Origin: Russula earlei
Lineage: Eukaryota > Basidiomycota > Agaricomycetes > Russulales > Russulaceae
Direction of reading: 5' to 3'
Assembly: GCA_025769875.1 (NCBI GenBank)
Contig: JAGFNK010000170.1
Span: forward strand, 1 to 64,000
Length of the DNA stretch: 64,000 nt
This document shows, in pieces, positions 10,627 through 22,196 of this stretch (position 1 is the first letter of the stretch; each line of letters begins with the position of its first letter). A program made the translations under genes and the position numbers. The notes under the pieces are model-generated. The model made no database searches. It had not been told where the DNA came from and saw only the letters and a list, made by a program, of their open reading frames with translations.

Positions 10627-11880
10627 TTATACGCAGAAGAAATGAACGCGTACGCCGATGTCATCTAACTGATACGAAAAAAGGAATAGCCGACTGAGTG
10701 CAAGACACACCTGTTGCTGTGACCAGGTTAGGTTCATCTTCTCTACGCGCATGAAATCTCTGCCCGAGTGCTGCTGCTGCTGACCTTGTGCAGGTCGCAC
10801 GAATGAATGACCGATTGCTTGAATGCTAGCAGGCTGGTCGAGTTGAGTCCGGTCAATCTGTGGCGCATACGCGGTAGACGTAAGACCAGGTAAGAACCCA
10901 CTCTGGTCTTGCGATGCACATTTCAGGTGCTCCTTATTCGACTCCAGGAGACCAAGTTGCTCTGAAACGCGCTGCGCTTCGAGCTGAGTACAGGAACCAC
11001 TTGAGAACAGGGGCAGCATGCTTGTGACTTGTGGGGGTCAGAGTGGACGATTCCGATGCGATACTGGCGGAAAGAGGTCGACAATCCGTCTGCGTCTGCT
11101 GATGCGACTGTGCGTGAACTTGACTCGACGCGTGCAGGCTCCCCGATCGAGCACCGACGCTGTTGATGTACGCTTGATCAAAGTGACGCAGAGATACTTG
11201 GTATATCTGCTGCAATCGATGCGCCACAGCGGGTGCGCAATGTGCCAACTGACTTGGATCGCCGCCACCAATTGCGTGGAAACCCAGGACAAGCGCCGAT
11301 CATCGGCCATTCGTCATTCGCAGTCACCTAAACGCACAGATAGAAGTAAGAAGAGGGCAAAAATGTCATCGCTATAACGCACCGAATCGAAGCCATTCCG
11401 CGCAAACACGGCCCTGTGCAGGAGCCATGGGTTCACCGGTCGACCTTCGATGATGAAGTCCTGTTCATTCAGCCTGACACCCGTAGCGTAGGAGAACAAC
11501 ATGAAGAAGTCCATAAATCGTTCCTCCGTCAGAAAGGGGAGTCCCACGGGCTGGTTTTGCTGCTGCTGTTGCTGCGGAGGTTGGCCGACGGCAAGAACAA
11601 GTGGACCACCGGGAGGAGATCCAGACTTATAGACCAATCCATGACGCCACATCATTACCGTCAGATCCAACGGAATGAACGATACGAGATTCCTGTTGGT
11701 CAGAAGTGAAAAATGCAGGAAATGGTTGGGTAAACGGTTGGCTGGGTACCTGGATGGGTTGGCAGGTGGTGTCACTTGGTAGGAAGCCCATGTATTATAT
11801 ATGTCGAACGGGGCTTCCAGACAAAGTCCAGATCTGCGGTCAGGAGGACTAGGACAGCTCTCCTCATGGCCTATGTCCAT
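10627..11880 (-). pseudogene. ARID/BRIGHT-domain gene relic (copy C)
   Basis: Third ARID copy on the same strand, immediately 5' of copy B. The amino terminus holds a poly-Q tract and the ARID first half (DFIIEGRPVNPWLLHRAVFA, GFDSV), and after the intron VTANDEWPMIGA. The frame then breaks: LVLGF ... GGGDPSQLAHCAPAVAHRLQ continues in another frame (break about 11290). A second break lies in a C-run near 11035, between SSTLT and the continuation MLPLFSSGSCTQLEAQR. The conserved downstream segment present in A and B is absent; the frame ends near 10627. Two frameshifts plus a missing carboxyl part argue for a pseudogene, unless base calls are wrong. Confidence 0.65.
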
Positions 11881-11997
11881 GTGGGAGGTCCAATGGCACC
11901 CCTACAGTCAGGAACGTCGACGAAGAAAATGGCGTTGTAGGCACACTAACCAATCAAATCAATCAAAAGGCAATCAAGCCATTGCCGTCAACGTTTA

Positions 11998-12502
11998 GGC
12001 CCCTGTTATCGGTTGCCAAGATTTCTTTCTTGAAAATAAATCGAATCAACTACTTGACCTGAACTTGATTTTTCGGGATTTTCCGGAAGTGACAGGAGTG
12101 ATGTAAGTGATATGATGCATATAATAATTTAATATGAGTTTTTTTTTCTGTTTGTGATTTGCATATTCCCATACATGGGGTTAAACTTGGAGTAGATCAA
12201 CAACCTGGGTGCTTGCAGCCCCATTTTCACAAGAGCTGCACATATACAAGTTACACAAGCAGGTGCACCCACACATTGATGATATTTGTGCTGCCTTGAT
12301 GACATGATTGCCATACCCCACTTGGAAGGAGCAGAAGGAAGAGGGACTAGAAAAAAATTTTTACATATCACATGTAATACCACATACATGAATGCAAATT
12401 ACACAGAAAATAACTACATCACACCTGTCATTCCTGTCCAGAAAAGAATCCAAGTTCAAGTTCAAGATTCAAGACAAGAAATCTTGGTTGGTAACAGGGG
12501 CC
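11998..12502. mobile_element. PIF/Harbinger-like MITE, 505 bp
   Basis: The ends form imperfect terminal inverted repeats beginning GGCCCCTGTTA on the left and ending TAACAGGGGCC on the right; similarity continues about 100 bp inward (CCAAGATTTCTT, GACAGG-GTGATGTA on each side). The element is flanked by TTA at 11995-11997 and 12503-12505, the 3-bp target-site duplication typical of PIF/Harbinger. No transposase is encoded, so it is non-autonomous. Confidence 0.75.
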
Positions 12503-12713
12503 TTAATTAATTCGTAAGAGCGTCATTAAAAACATTCATGGCCTAGTCCACTTGATCCCAAAGTTGAGAGGGCAACCCCGACGTTAGGAAGGAAAGTAGC
12601 ACGGATAGAGTATATACGAATTTCTAGAGTACAACACCTAAGAGAGTGTGGATACAAGAGAGTGGTAAGACGCGGCGAGTACAAACGCGTAAAGCGTGAG
12701 CATTCACAAATCT

Positions 12714-14051
12714 CTATCGGGACGGTATTTCGGATGACGATGAGGACGTTGCGCGGCGGTGAATGGGACTTCGGGGGGGTTCAGGATCCTTGCCCTTGAT
12801 GACCAGTGAAGGGCCTGCTTCGAGAATCACATCTTCATCGTCTGTCTCGTCACCAAAGAGATCCTCTTCACCATCCTCGGAACGCACAACCAACGACGAG
12901 CTCTGCACTAGCCTGTTCTTGGCGAGCGGTGATAATGGCTGGCCATGCACAAGGATCGTATCATCCGGGCCCTCGAGCACTACATGTGGCTCTTCATCGC
13001 CGACATCTGCAGCCTCGCGTGCAAAGATGTATCGTATACCAACCGGGATCATTGCACCGACAACGACGGCGGCAAGGGTGAGGAAGTTGCGCCATGAGAT
13101 AAGGTGGAAATCGGCGGCAGAGGTCATCTCATCTAAGCTACCACCGATGGAGGTATGTATAACAGTGACACCGAAAATTCCGAGAAAGGTGCTACACCAA
13201 AACGGGATGAGGTCAATACCAAGGTGTGGTGCGAGGACGTTGACGACCCAATGGGGGGGCAGGGGAGCGATACGGAGAACGATGAGAAAGGGGATGAGGT
13301 TGGCGCGCTGTGCGCTAATCTTCGCTGACCAAAGCTCAAGCCGGGACTGGAAGGCCGGAAGAGTCAGGAGTGCAGGACCGAGAGCAGCGGAAATGAAATA
13401 GCAAAGCGTGGCGCCTGTGGCGACACAGGCGCAGGCTAAAGGCAATGCCCGGGCGACACCCCATACTGCGCCGCCAAGGATAGAGAGGTACATCGATCCC
13501 GGTAATGAAAATGCCTGGAGGCTGGGGAGATGAATCGAATGAGGGATAAAGACGCTGGGGGATGACAGGGCGGAACTCACAAGAGATAAGTGATGACATA
13601 AGAGACGAAGACGCGGAAGGGATATATGTCGCGGTACTTCTTGAGAAGATAATTAAGGTCTTGAAGGTTGGAGAAAGACTTTGGTATATGTAACAGCGGG
13701 CGGTCTTCGCTAAAGAACCAACCAGGAGGGGGCCGTTTAACGAGGAAAGCGCGGAAGGAGGATAACATACGGGTCTAGGATTGGAAGGGATATCCACAAG
13801 GTGCCTCCAAGAAAGATAGAGCTAAGAAGGAAGATGGCAGCCATCTTGAGGGTGGCATTGACGACTACTCTTCTGGCATGATGCGGGGGATGGAGGGGAG
13901 TGGTGCCATATGAGACTGATGGAGAAGATGATGAGAGAGAGGAGGATTCGTCGGTGTGCACGGTTGCAAGGGTGTAAGCGGATTCGTTGGGGTGGATGGA
14001 AGAGAAGAACATGGTGGGGATGATGGCCAGGGAAGGTAAGGACATGTCCAT
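12714..14051 (-). CDS. TMEM41/VTT-domain multi-pass membrane protein
   Basis: Begins MDMSLPSLAIIPTMFF with a first membrane segment (KMAAIFLLSSIFLGGTLWIS). After an intron (GTATGT...TTTAG) comes DLNYLLKKYRDIYPFRVFVS, then the VTT signature: LQAFSLPGSMYLSILGGAVW, CVATGATLCYFISAALG, FLIVLRIAPLPPHWVVNVLA, and a closing hydrophobic stretch. The tail is cytosolic, acidic and serine-rich (GEEDLFGDETDDEDV). Family members (TMEM41B, VMP1, Tvp38) are ER/Golgi lipid scramblase-like proteins involved in lipid distribution and autophagosome formation; the start region matches the TMEM41 order best. The gene is head-to-head with the Zn2Cys6 factor, with about 50 bp between the outermost ATGs, so the two share a promoter region. 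No frame breaks were seen. Confidence 0.85.
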
Positions 14052-14101
14052 GGGCAGTTCAAGAAAAATTAAATAAATAAAATAAGCAGCGTGAGAAAGA
14101 G

Positions 14102-17100
14102 ATGAGGAAATTAAGGGAATTAATCACCTCGAGCAAGCCAAAACGACGAGGACGCGGGTCAGGCCAGGGCGTCGAGCCTATCGCGATGACACACGTCCTC
14201 CCTCCACACCCTCAGCTCGACATCCGCTCCTCAGAGGCGCAGAACCCGATCCAGCAAATGGATCAGCAGCCTCACATCGACACTCAGCAACCCCAGCAAC
14301 CTCAACCGCCTCAAACCCCGGCCCCTCAAAGCAGAAAGCGCAAGAAGGCCGAAAATGGCGAACCATCCACCCCTGCCGAACCTCGTCGTCTTCGTCGCTC
14401 GCACGAGGCCTGCGCCCGCTGCAGGAGTAAGAAGATAAAGGTGGGTATCATCAGCCGTAATCCTTCCTCTCATGGTCCACCCGCACGTCGTGGCAAGTCC
14501 CGTCGGTCAACACCGTCGGCAATTTCCTGGGCTCTCCCACTTGAATTTCCCTCCCAAACTCTTCATTTTGACCTTCCTTGCATCTTTATAGTGCGACTCT
14601 AAACATCCACGATGTACCGCTTGTGCAACCGCCGGAACTCCCTGCCACCAGGAGGACAGGCACCGCCAGACCCTCACCCTTCGCGGCCACACAGAGCACC
14701 TTGAACATAAGCTCGCCCAATGCGACGCCCTCCTCAAACGCCGTATCCCTGGCTTTGACATGGATAACCTGGAGGAAGTCCTCGTCCGTGAAGGTGTCGA
14801 GGTCGAATCCAATGCACCACCCCCCGTCTCTGCCTCCTTCCAGTTCGCTTCCGGTCCTCCCAGTAAGTGTCGTATTTCCCCCCTCCAGGGCGATTTTTTA
14901 CCCTGGTGCTCACTGTTTCTTCTATCTAGGCGGTGGTTCACCTCCGAAAGGCTATCCCTATGTTCCTCCAGGACCACACATGCTCCCTCCTGGTTATCCC
15001 CCTATGCCATATTATCCTGGTCCAGGTGGAGCCCCTTATCCCCCTCCCCCTCACATGCAGCCACCTCCAGGCTATAATCCTCACCTGCATCCCATGTTCC
15101 AGCACCCTCCACCCCCGCACCCTTCCCAACCCATTCCTCCGGCGCAGCCCATTCCCCGTCCGTTGTCTTCCGCTGGTGTTGTACAAGACATCAAAGGAGG
15201 TGATCCTGGATCCCACGATATGTCCAATCCTCGGGTACGTCTTTGGGCGTAGCGCCGTTTTTCTTATTCACACCTGTCACAGGCGCTAGCCAAGAGCTTC
15301 GGTGTTGCGCCAGATATCGTTCAAGATCTCAGGCTAGGACCTCAGCCTCTCGACAGGGAAGACATTGCCGTTGGTTCCCATGGCCTCATATCTGGACGTG
15401 ACACCATAGCAGCCGAGGCAGCCTTTCAACATGACGTTAATAAATGGGTGTTCATCCCAATGGGGCGTAACACCATTATGTCATCACCAAATGCCGCCAA
15501 TTCTGCGCCCGCATTCTCTGTCTTTCTGCCAAAAGATCGCGAGTTGGTCCAATATATTGTGAACATCTACTTTGAGCGCCTCAACTTTCATAGACCCGTC
15601 TTCTACGCCACGAGTTTGAAGAGTCTCTCGCACAACTTTACGCGGGTGAGGCGCAGCAACATGATCCTGGTTTCTTATGTTGCGTGTATCTTGTACTCGC
15701 TCTGGGAACTCTCTCGGAGCTCAATCACCGTGCTTGTGGACTCGACAGGGAGTCTAGATCCAAGTCGGGGGCGGGTTCACCGCCGTTGACCAACGTCAAT
15801 GTCAAGTCTCTTATGCCACCAGAATGGCCCGAACACGAGGCTTTCTTCCAACGTGCCCTTGCCGTTAAGCCTGAGCTTCGAGTCACAATCAGCAGCTTGC
15901 AGGCCCTCATTCTTCTGCACTGGTATTTGTACACGGAGGTATATAGATTTCTCGTTCACGCATACGTTTTCGGCCTCTGATCCCCTGATCGTTCCAGCGT
16001 CAAGGCCGTACGCTTTGGCGGCTTGTTGGAAGTATGGTCCGCCTTGGTATCGAGCTGGGACTCAACCACGATCCGACCTCTCAAACCATATTTGATGATT
16101 CTGAGTGTCATTTGCGCATCCGGCTCTGGGGAATTGTGCTGGTACAAGACCGTGGCACGTCCCTTCTCCTCGGCCGCCCATTGGCTATCTCGCCAAATGA
16201 CACGAACACGCAGCATCCTGTGCGGCCAAAGTCCGGACGGCCCGACCTCAGCGAGCACTTCTTGCTCAGCCATCCGATCGCAGAGATCCAGGCGGACATC
16301 ATCATTTCGCTGTACAGTCCGCATGGACAGAGTGCAGATTCGACCGTGCGCCATGCAACGAGGATCGTGAAGAGCATGGTGGAGTTCCGCCGCCAGCTCC
16401 CGGAGAGATACAAGCCTTACTTCGGCGGGACGGCAGACTGGTCGCTGGAGGAGAAGACGAAGCTTGTCCAGGATATAACGGAGGACGAAGGACTGACGCT
16501 TCTGAAACTAGGGATCGCAAGGATTCTGCTGCTTCGCGCTCTGTTCTCCAACAAGGAACTAGAGTTTGCTCAAAGACATAAAGCGTTGTTGGATGGTGAG
16601 CCGACTACCCCGGGACGTCCTTATAGGCCCGATCATTAACTTAAATCCTCAGCGATCGTTGTATCCCACAACATCATTGTCGTGCATAATCAGCTGCTCC
16701 GCTTCCCCGACATTTCGTTCTTTGTCTCGCCGATTCCTTTGCACATCGCCGCCATGGTTATACTCTTCGGACACATGTCGCGTTGCGATTCGCTCACCCG
16801 TCAAGTTGCGCTCGAAGACGTCTGGATGGCACTCGACATGCTCCCATCTTTCCGTTGGCGCTGGGAGCGCAAGGAGATGAACGGCAGTCACCCGCTCATC
16901 GCGACGCTCGCCGAAAAGGTTCTCGGGGTCAACCTACGCCAAGCTGGCCCATCTTCCCATCCAGTGCTGATGCCCGAGCGTGATTGGGACCTCGAAGTCA
17001 CCAGTTCCCCTGTTGTGGCGCACACTACAGCGTCGACACCATCGCTCAGTAATGCCACATATGCTCACGGCACTTCAGGAACACCCTCCTTCCCTGGATC

Positions 17101-17527
17101 GCCACCGATTGGACCCGCAATTCCCTCGTCTTCACGAACCCATCTCCCTGGTGCAGGCAACGGCAGTCCGAATGGCCCCGTGGAGACGAAGCTCGCTGAG
17201 GTCCCGGTAAACCTATTCTATCCGTTTTACCCCGATGGTCCGCAGATGCAGGTGCGCAACGCAGGTGCTATGACATCCTCCGGCGGTGCAGCTGCAGCAG
17301 TAGCTTCAACGACCCCCACTGGTGCAAATGGGAGCGGGAGCGGGGGCGACTATACGCAACTGCTCGCGCAGGCCGCTGCGACACATCAACCGGCTGGGCA
17401 GTGGGGCGCAAGTGGACAAGAGAGCTACATGCTCGAGGAGAAGGACGTTGGAATGCCCATTCCTGGTGCGATGGGCATTTGGATGCCGGATCAGCGTGCC
17501 ATGCGGGGTTACATGATGGCCCCTTAG
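14102..17527 (+). CDS. Zn2Cys6 fungal transcription factor with fungal-specific TF domain
   Basis: Exon 1 has a Pro/Gln-rich leader and a basic stretch (SRKRKKAENG), then CARCRSKKIK; exon 2 (from 14592) supplies CDSKHPRCTACATAGTPC, giving the full six-cysteine binuclear cluster with the intron between the two halves. A short coiled stretch follows (LEHKLAQCDALLKRRIPGF), then a Pro/Tyr/Gly-rich linker (about 14930-15240). The fungal-specific TF domain is seen as VQYIVNIYFERLNFHRPVFY, SLQALILLHWYLYTE, MVRLGIELGLNHDP and LRIRLWGIVLVQDR. The carboxyl end is Ser/Pro/Gly-rich. It should bind CGG-containing DNA as a dimer in the nucleus; its targets are unknown. Start is uncertain: 14102 is only about 50 bp from the divergent gene, and an in-frame ATG at 14186 is the more cautious choice. 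Confidence 0.85.
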
Positions 17528-18890
17528 TTGGATCATTCTCCCGTTTATCCCTTCTCACGACGCATCCAGGGCGTGCACCGGCATGGGGAAGAAAAAAGAT
17601 CATGATTGCTATGTTCTAACATTTGTTTGAGGGAGGGTAGTGGTGCGTGTATTTTAATAAGGTCTTGTCTCACACCCCGATCGTTTTTTTACCCTATCTT
17701 GAATCGACTTCTCTGCTGTCTAGCCTCTTCTTTGTCTCATGCCTCCCTTTTATGTTGTTATCGGGGTCTATGCGTCCCGTCTCTTGCCGCTTCTCTCTTG
17801 ATTGACCTATCAGTCATCTAGCTAGTTTTTCATTTCCTTCTGAACCCGAATTCCTCTATCTACTTGCTGTAACTCAGGATATGCGCTCTGAACCGACTCT
17901 GTCGCTCTTGCCTTTGCTCTTGCTCTTGTCCAACCCTGCTCCCGCTATGCGTGGCCACCCTGAGAAGTGAATGTCGACCCAACTCCAACCTTCGATTTTT
18001 TGCCTATTCCTTTATTCCCTTGACACTCCCTCCGAGTAGACGTTCAACCTTCAACCTTCGAGGGTCGCCGCTACATGAACAGGTTTGGTCTGGGACGTGA
18101 CACACATTCAATCGATTTTCCTTCCTGCGCAGTCCCGCTCGGCCAAGACGGCAAGAGTGACTCTACTATGCGCACGCGTGGTGCGAGAAACCGGACACAC
18201 AATTCGGTCAACCTATCTTCCGTCTCCCCTTACTCAAGGAATCACGGAACGGCGCACTACAACCGCAAATGCGGACGCGAGCGAGCGAGCGAGCGATCTC
18301 GCCCCGGACAAGCTCCTCGACCTTGACGTCGTACTTGGTCAGTGCACGAGATCGACGGCGTCCTTTCTCTCGCCGGCGCGTTGGATCGCATACGAGCCCT
18401 CGAGCATGAGTGCCCCACCTTTTACGCGCAAGCTGGATCGTGAAAGATCCTGCAGATCTGTGGCGTTGAGTGGACTGGGCAATTATACGGGGAGGGCGAA
18501 GGCAAGGGTGGGTGGGCAATCGATGGTCTCAACAACAAAACAATCAACTCGGTCGGTCTAACGGGTACCACCCGTATTTCGTTGAAAACCGCGCGAAAAA
18601 CGCCTTCGATTCCTCAGGATCCCTGTTTTAATGAGGACGGAGATCACCAAGGTGATCATCGGATCGGAAAACTCGTCCCGAATCGTTTCTCATTCTAAAC
18701 CGTTACAATAACGCTCGCTTAGCTTGTTATTCAGTTCCGAGCGCACCCCACTCTCAGCATGAGCGACTGTAAGATTGGGTTTGGATCGGTATCGCAGATG
18801 AGCCCTCGAGTGCTATGGAAGGTTTTCCATGTGTATTTAAACATGTCCGTTCCGCTTCCCCACTTGAATCAAAGACACTTGTGAGCATGG
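17528..18890. other. Spacer, no supported gene
   Basis: Contains the 3' flank of the transcription factor (TC-rich) and short overlapping frames around 18080-18560 without domains. A GAGCGAGCGAGCGAGCGA microsatellite lies near 18280. Nothing else is recognised until the segmental duplication starts near 18.9 kb. Confidence 0.4.
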
Positions 18891-19367
18891 CGCAGTGGGA
18901 TCGCAGAGATACACCGACCGGACACGTTGGACCTTTGTTCCTCATTTGCATACGGAAAATGTTCCAATGACAGCTTTGTGGAAATGCCAGTTTTTTTTTT
19001 TTTTTGACGGATCCGCCCGACACATCAGCACAATGAGGGGTACCAGAAACGCAGGTGGCGTTTCTCCGTGTTGCGTTGCTAATACTTACTCGGTCGTCGA
19101 GATCCCGCAGGCTGTTCCCAGCACTCTGCCAAATACACGAGGGGCGATCCATAGCCAGCCAGGCATGGTCAAGGCACGCGGAGGCGACGGACCTGCGCCC
19201 GGTGCCTGCACCAAAAAGGTACTACCATGGACGCCACCCCGCAAGCGAGCCTCCAAGGCCGGGGAAGCGAATCCATCCCACGTTAAAAAGCACGTCCGCA
19301 TCGCTCTCCACACCTCCATTTTCTTCCGCATTTCGCTCGCAGTAAAACCCCAACAGACCGACGCATC

Positions 19368-21835
19368 ATGAATGTTGGCATCCCCGGCGACAGCGCGCTG
19401 TGGTCATACCTCGCACCACAAGAGAACCAAACCAGCGCATGGTCCGAGACCGCGGACAATAGGCAACCCGTTAACTTCGACCCGCTTCCGGGAGGCTCTG
19501 TGGTGGGCATCATCTTCGGGCGAGTAAAAGGTTACTCACATCTCACTGTCACAGGACATCGATTGGAACACTACAGGCATTGATATCTTCAGAAACCCGC
19601 CCAATAGCGGGGGCACTTTTAACGCCATTGATGATACCTTCCCCGTGATGTCCACTCCTTCCCCCAACACCTTCGAACGTTCTGGTAGCTTCGATTACCC
19701 GGACACTGTGCGTGCAGAACCTAGTCGTCAACCGAACAGTTTGACTCACCTTGTCGCGTCACAGGACCTCCTTCCTCCTTGGCAGATGCCAACGCCATGT
19801 AGGTCGCATTCATCCTTTCTGTTATGGGCTCGTCTTCACGCAACCCAAAGCTCTTTCAGACATAGATTCTGTACCATCGTCGGCGAGCGCCGATCCCTGG
19901 GCTGAACTTGCCCCCGAGCCCTTCCAACCGCCGGTCCTGCATAGCGTGAGTGCGAATCATAAGAGCGTGAGGGTTCCACCTACATTGACATGCTGGCAGG
20001 TCCCGGTCCCAAGCGAATGCGTGGCACCGCCCGCCACTTCTCAGGTCGACTTGACCTGGCAATTCAACCTCGGTCAATTCTTGGGGCTGCCGGATCACCG
20101 TGGTACATACAAGAGCGCAACAGGGCAAATCCCATCGAGCCATGACGCAGAATCATTCGTTCTCGCTGGGGTTGGATCCTCGTACGTGTTCTCTTCTGTT
20201 CCGTGTCCTGCCTACAGGGCGACGTGATAGCGATGACTGACGCTGTGGCTTCCAGGTTTCAAGCAGGATATAGGCAGGCCGGGCTCTACTTACCCGCCTC
20301 TGGTGCACCGGCGTATAACCCGGACGCGCTCGTGATGCCGCAGACCTTCCTTGGCAAACGATGTCGAGAGGAGGACGAAGATGCAAGCTCAGAGGCGAAT
20401 AACAGCCAAGGACGACACGTGCGAAGGAAGGGCAAGGCCAAGACGGCTACTGTTATCAGGGTCTTGGAGGCAGGGCGGTCCATAAATAGGACTCGTTACA
20501 AACCAGCCGTCAGGACCCTGCAAGGTGTGAACAATAAATCCAAAGTTGTGGGATGTGGAGCGGAGAGGCTCGCAACCCCGAACGCGCAAGGAATTTACCA
20601 TCAACTCCTGCAGGGGCCAAATGTCCAGCAGGAATCGACGAGTACATTTGTGCAGGAAGAGCTACCTTGGGTAGAGGGGGGAGAGCAGGATGCGGTGTGG
20701 CACCACACAGGTGGCATGGTGCAGCAGCAAGAGACCAATAGTGCGAACGATGGAGAGCTGGAGGCGGCGGAAAGGTATCCCTTCCGAATCTCAAAACGGC
20801 TCAACAAGATGCATAGGTCGATGCTCGAGGCTACGTCGGCTGACTGGGCACGCGGGGCTGTCTGCGCACTCAAATGCCGGCTTTGCCCGGACGCCGATTT
20901 TTCGAGTTGGGAAGACTATAAAAGGCACTGGGGGCTCCTTGAACCGCTACCACCACCATGTGCGGATTTTCCCACGGTAAAACTGGGGCAAGGATGGGCA
21001 ACAATGAAGACGACAGTGGGCTCTGCAAGGTCAGAACCACCTGTCTGAGCCACGGCCAACAACGGCCCCCGACAAAGACAATAACACTACATCCCTACAT
21101 TAAACTGCCTACCCCAGTAAAGCATTACCGCTAAACAGTGATACGAATATAACATGACGCCTGCACTACCATGCCTTCAACCCCCATCGGGTCAGTCAAC
21201 ACGCCCACCCTCTACAATGGACTCCCATGTCCCACCCTCCCACTGAGAACAGAATGCTACACTCACGGCCAACCTGCCAACCACTCCCTCCTACCCCATC
21301 CTCCATGCCACCACACCACACCCATGCCACCACGAGGCCTTTTCACTTCCAATCCCCGCCCTCAGTTCCCTTTCATCCAATGAAACTCAGCTCCCTTTGT
21401 TACCCCTTCACACAGAACTCGCCTCCACAACTTCCCCCCCTCTCCACCCCCCAGCGCGAGGTGGTTATGTATCATCAACACGAGACTTACCGACGACAAA
21501 ATTACCGCAACCAAAATTATAAGAGATAAAGGGTCCTGCTGATTAGTTAAGGATACCTGGGAACACCTCCTCAAGAAAACCATGGAACTCCCAACGAACT
21601 GGCTCTCATTCCGTGAGGTTTTAGTGGGTAGGAGGTCACCTTAGCCCCACCCCCCAGGCTAGGTGCCCTGAGTCCCACACTGTCCCCTAACGGGGTCGTG
21701 CATAAGTGCATTTTACCCTCACACCCGGTCCGCGCACCGGCTACAGCGCGTTAGATAGGGCTGAACCTTTTTCTCCTGCTATCTAACACTTATTCTGAGT
21801 AGTTACCGTACTTAACTACCAGAATAAACGCTTTC

Positions 21836-21870
<35 letters not shown>

Positions 21871-22177
21871 CTATAAAAGGCACTCCGACACAGCAGAGGC
21901 GAACCCTCGCAGCATCTCCTTCTGCGACTCGTGCGGGGATTACTTTGCACGCAGTGACTCGCTGACCCGGCACTGCAAGAACCGGCCACCCGAGTGCCTC
22001 AACGTCAGCCCGGATGTGGCCGGGAACAAGCGTACAGCGACGCGGAAAGCCCACGAGGACTTTGCAGGGGAGTTGGACGGTTTCTTGAACTCGGGCGGAA
22101 AGGTGAAGGTGTTCAGGCCCTTCAAGACTTGGGGTACTTTTCCTTTATTCTCTCCGAAAAGTTTTCGGAGAGAATAA
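19368..22177 (+). pseudogene. C2H2 zinc-finger gene, copy 1, interrupted by a retroelement
   Basis: Exons read MNVGIPGDSALWSYLAPQEN ... and from about 20255 GYRQAGLYLPASGAPAYN, a nuclear-type basic stretch (HVRRKGKAKTATVIRV), a long acidic middle, then KCRLCPDADFSSWEDYKRH, where the insertion falls. Beyond it the frame resumes with SISFCDSCGDYFARSDSLTR, a C2H2 finger, and ends at a stop in the palindrome near 22177. The sister copy at 35247-37121 has the uninterrupted order C-x2-C ... H, then C-x2-C ... H, confirming that the insertion splits the first finger. Likely a former DNA-binding regulator; no named family recognised. The carboxyl end is also altered relative to the sister because of the 71-bp palindrome. 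Confidence 0.75.
20930..21868 (+). mobile_element. LINE-tailed retroelement insertion 1 (Tad1-like), poly(A), 16-bp TSD
   Basis: Flanked by the direct repeat gactataaaaggcact at 20914-20929 and 21869-21884, and ends in about 30 A. It starts gggggctccttgaacc, the same start as the insertion at 45258. Near its 3' end a degenerate frame reads IINTRLTDDKITATKIIRD, a stop, then DTWEHLLKKTMELPTNW and EVLVGRR, the carboxyl end typical of agaricomycete non-LTR retrotransposon polyproteins. It is far too short to be autonomous. Confidence 0.85.
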
Positions 22178-22196
22178 AGGAAAAGTACCCCAAGTC
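22126..22196. repeat. 71-bp near-perfect palindrome
   Basis: 35-bp arms (22126-22160 and 22162-22196) are exact reverse complements around a single central base. It lies at the 3' end of the copy 1 zinc-finger gene. The sister copy has related but non-palindromic sequence at this point (around 35285-35345). Confidence 0.9.

Noticed and set aside
18075..18561. 158-codon frame downstream of the Zn2Cys6 gene
   Set aside because: Frames of equal quality overlap on both strands and no protein family features are present.
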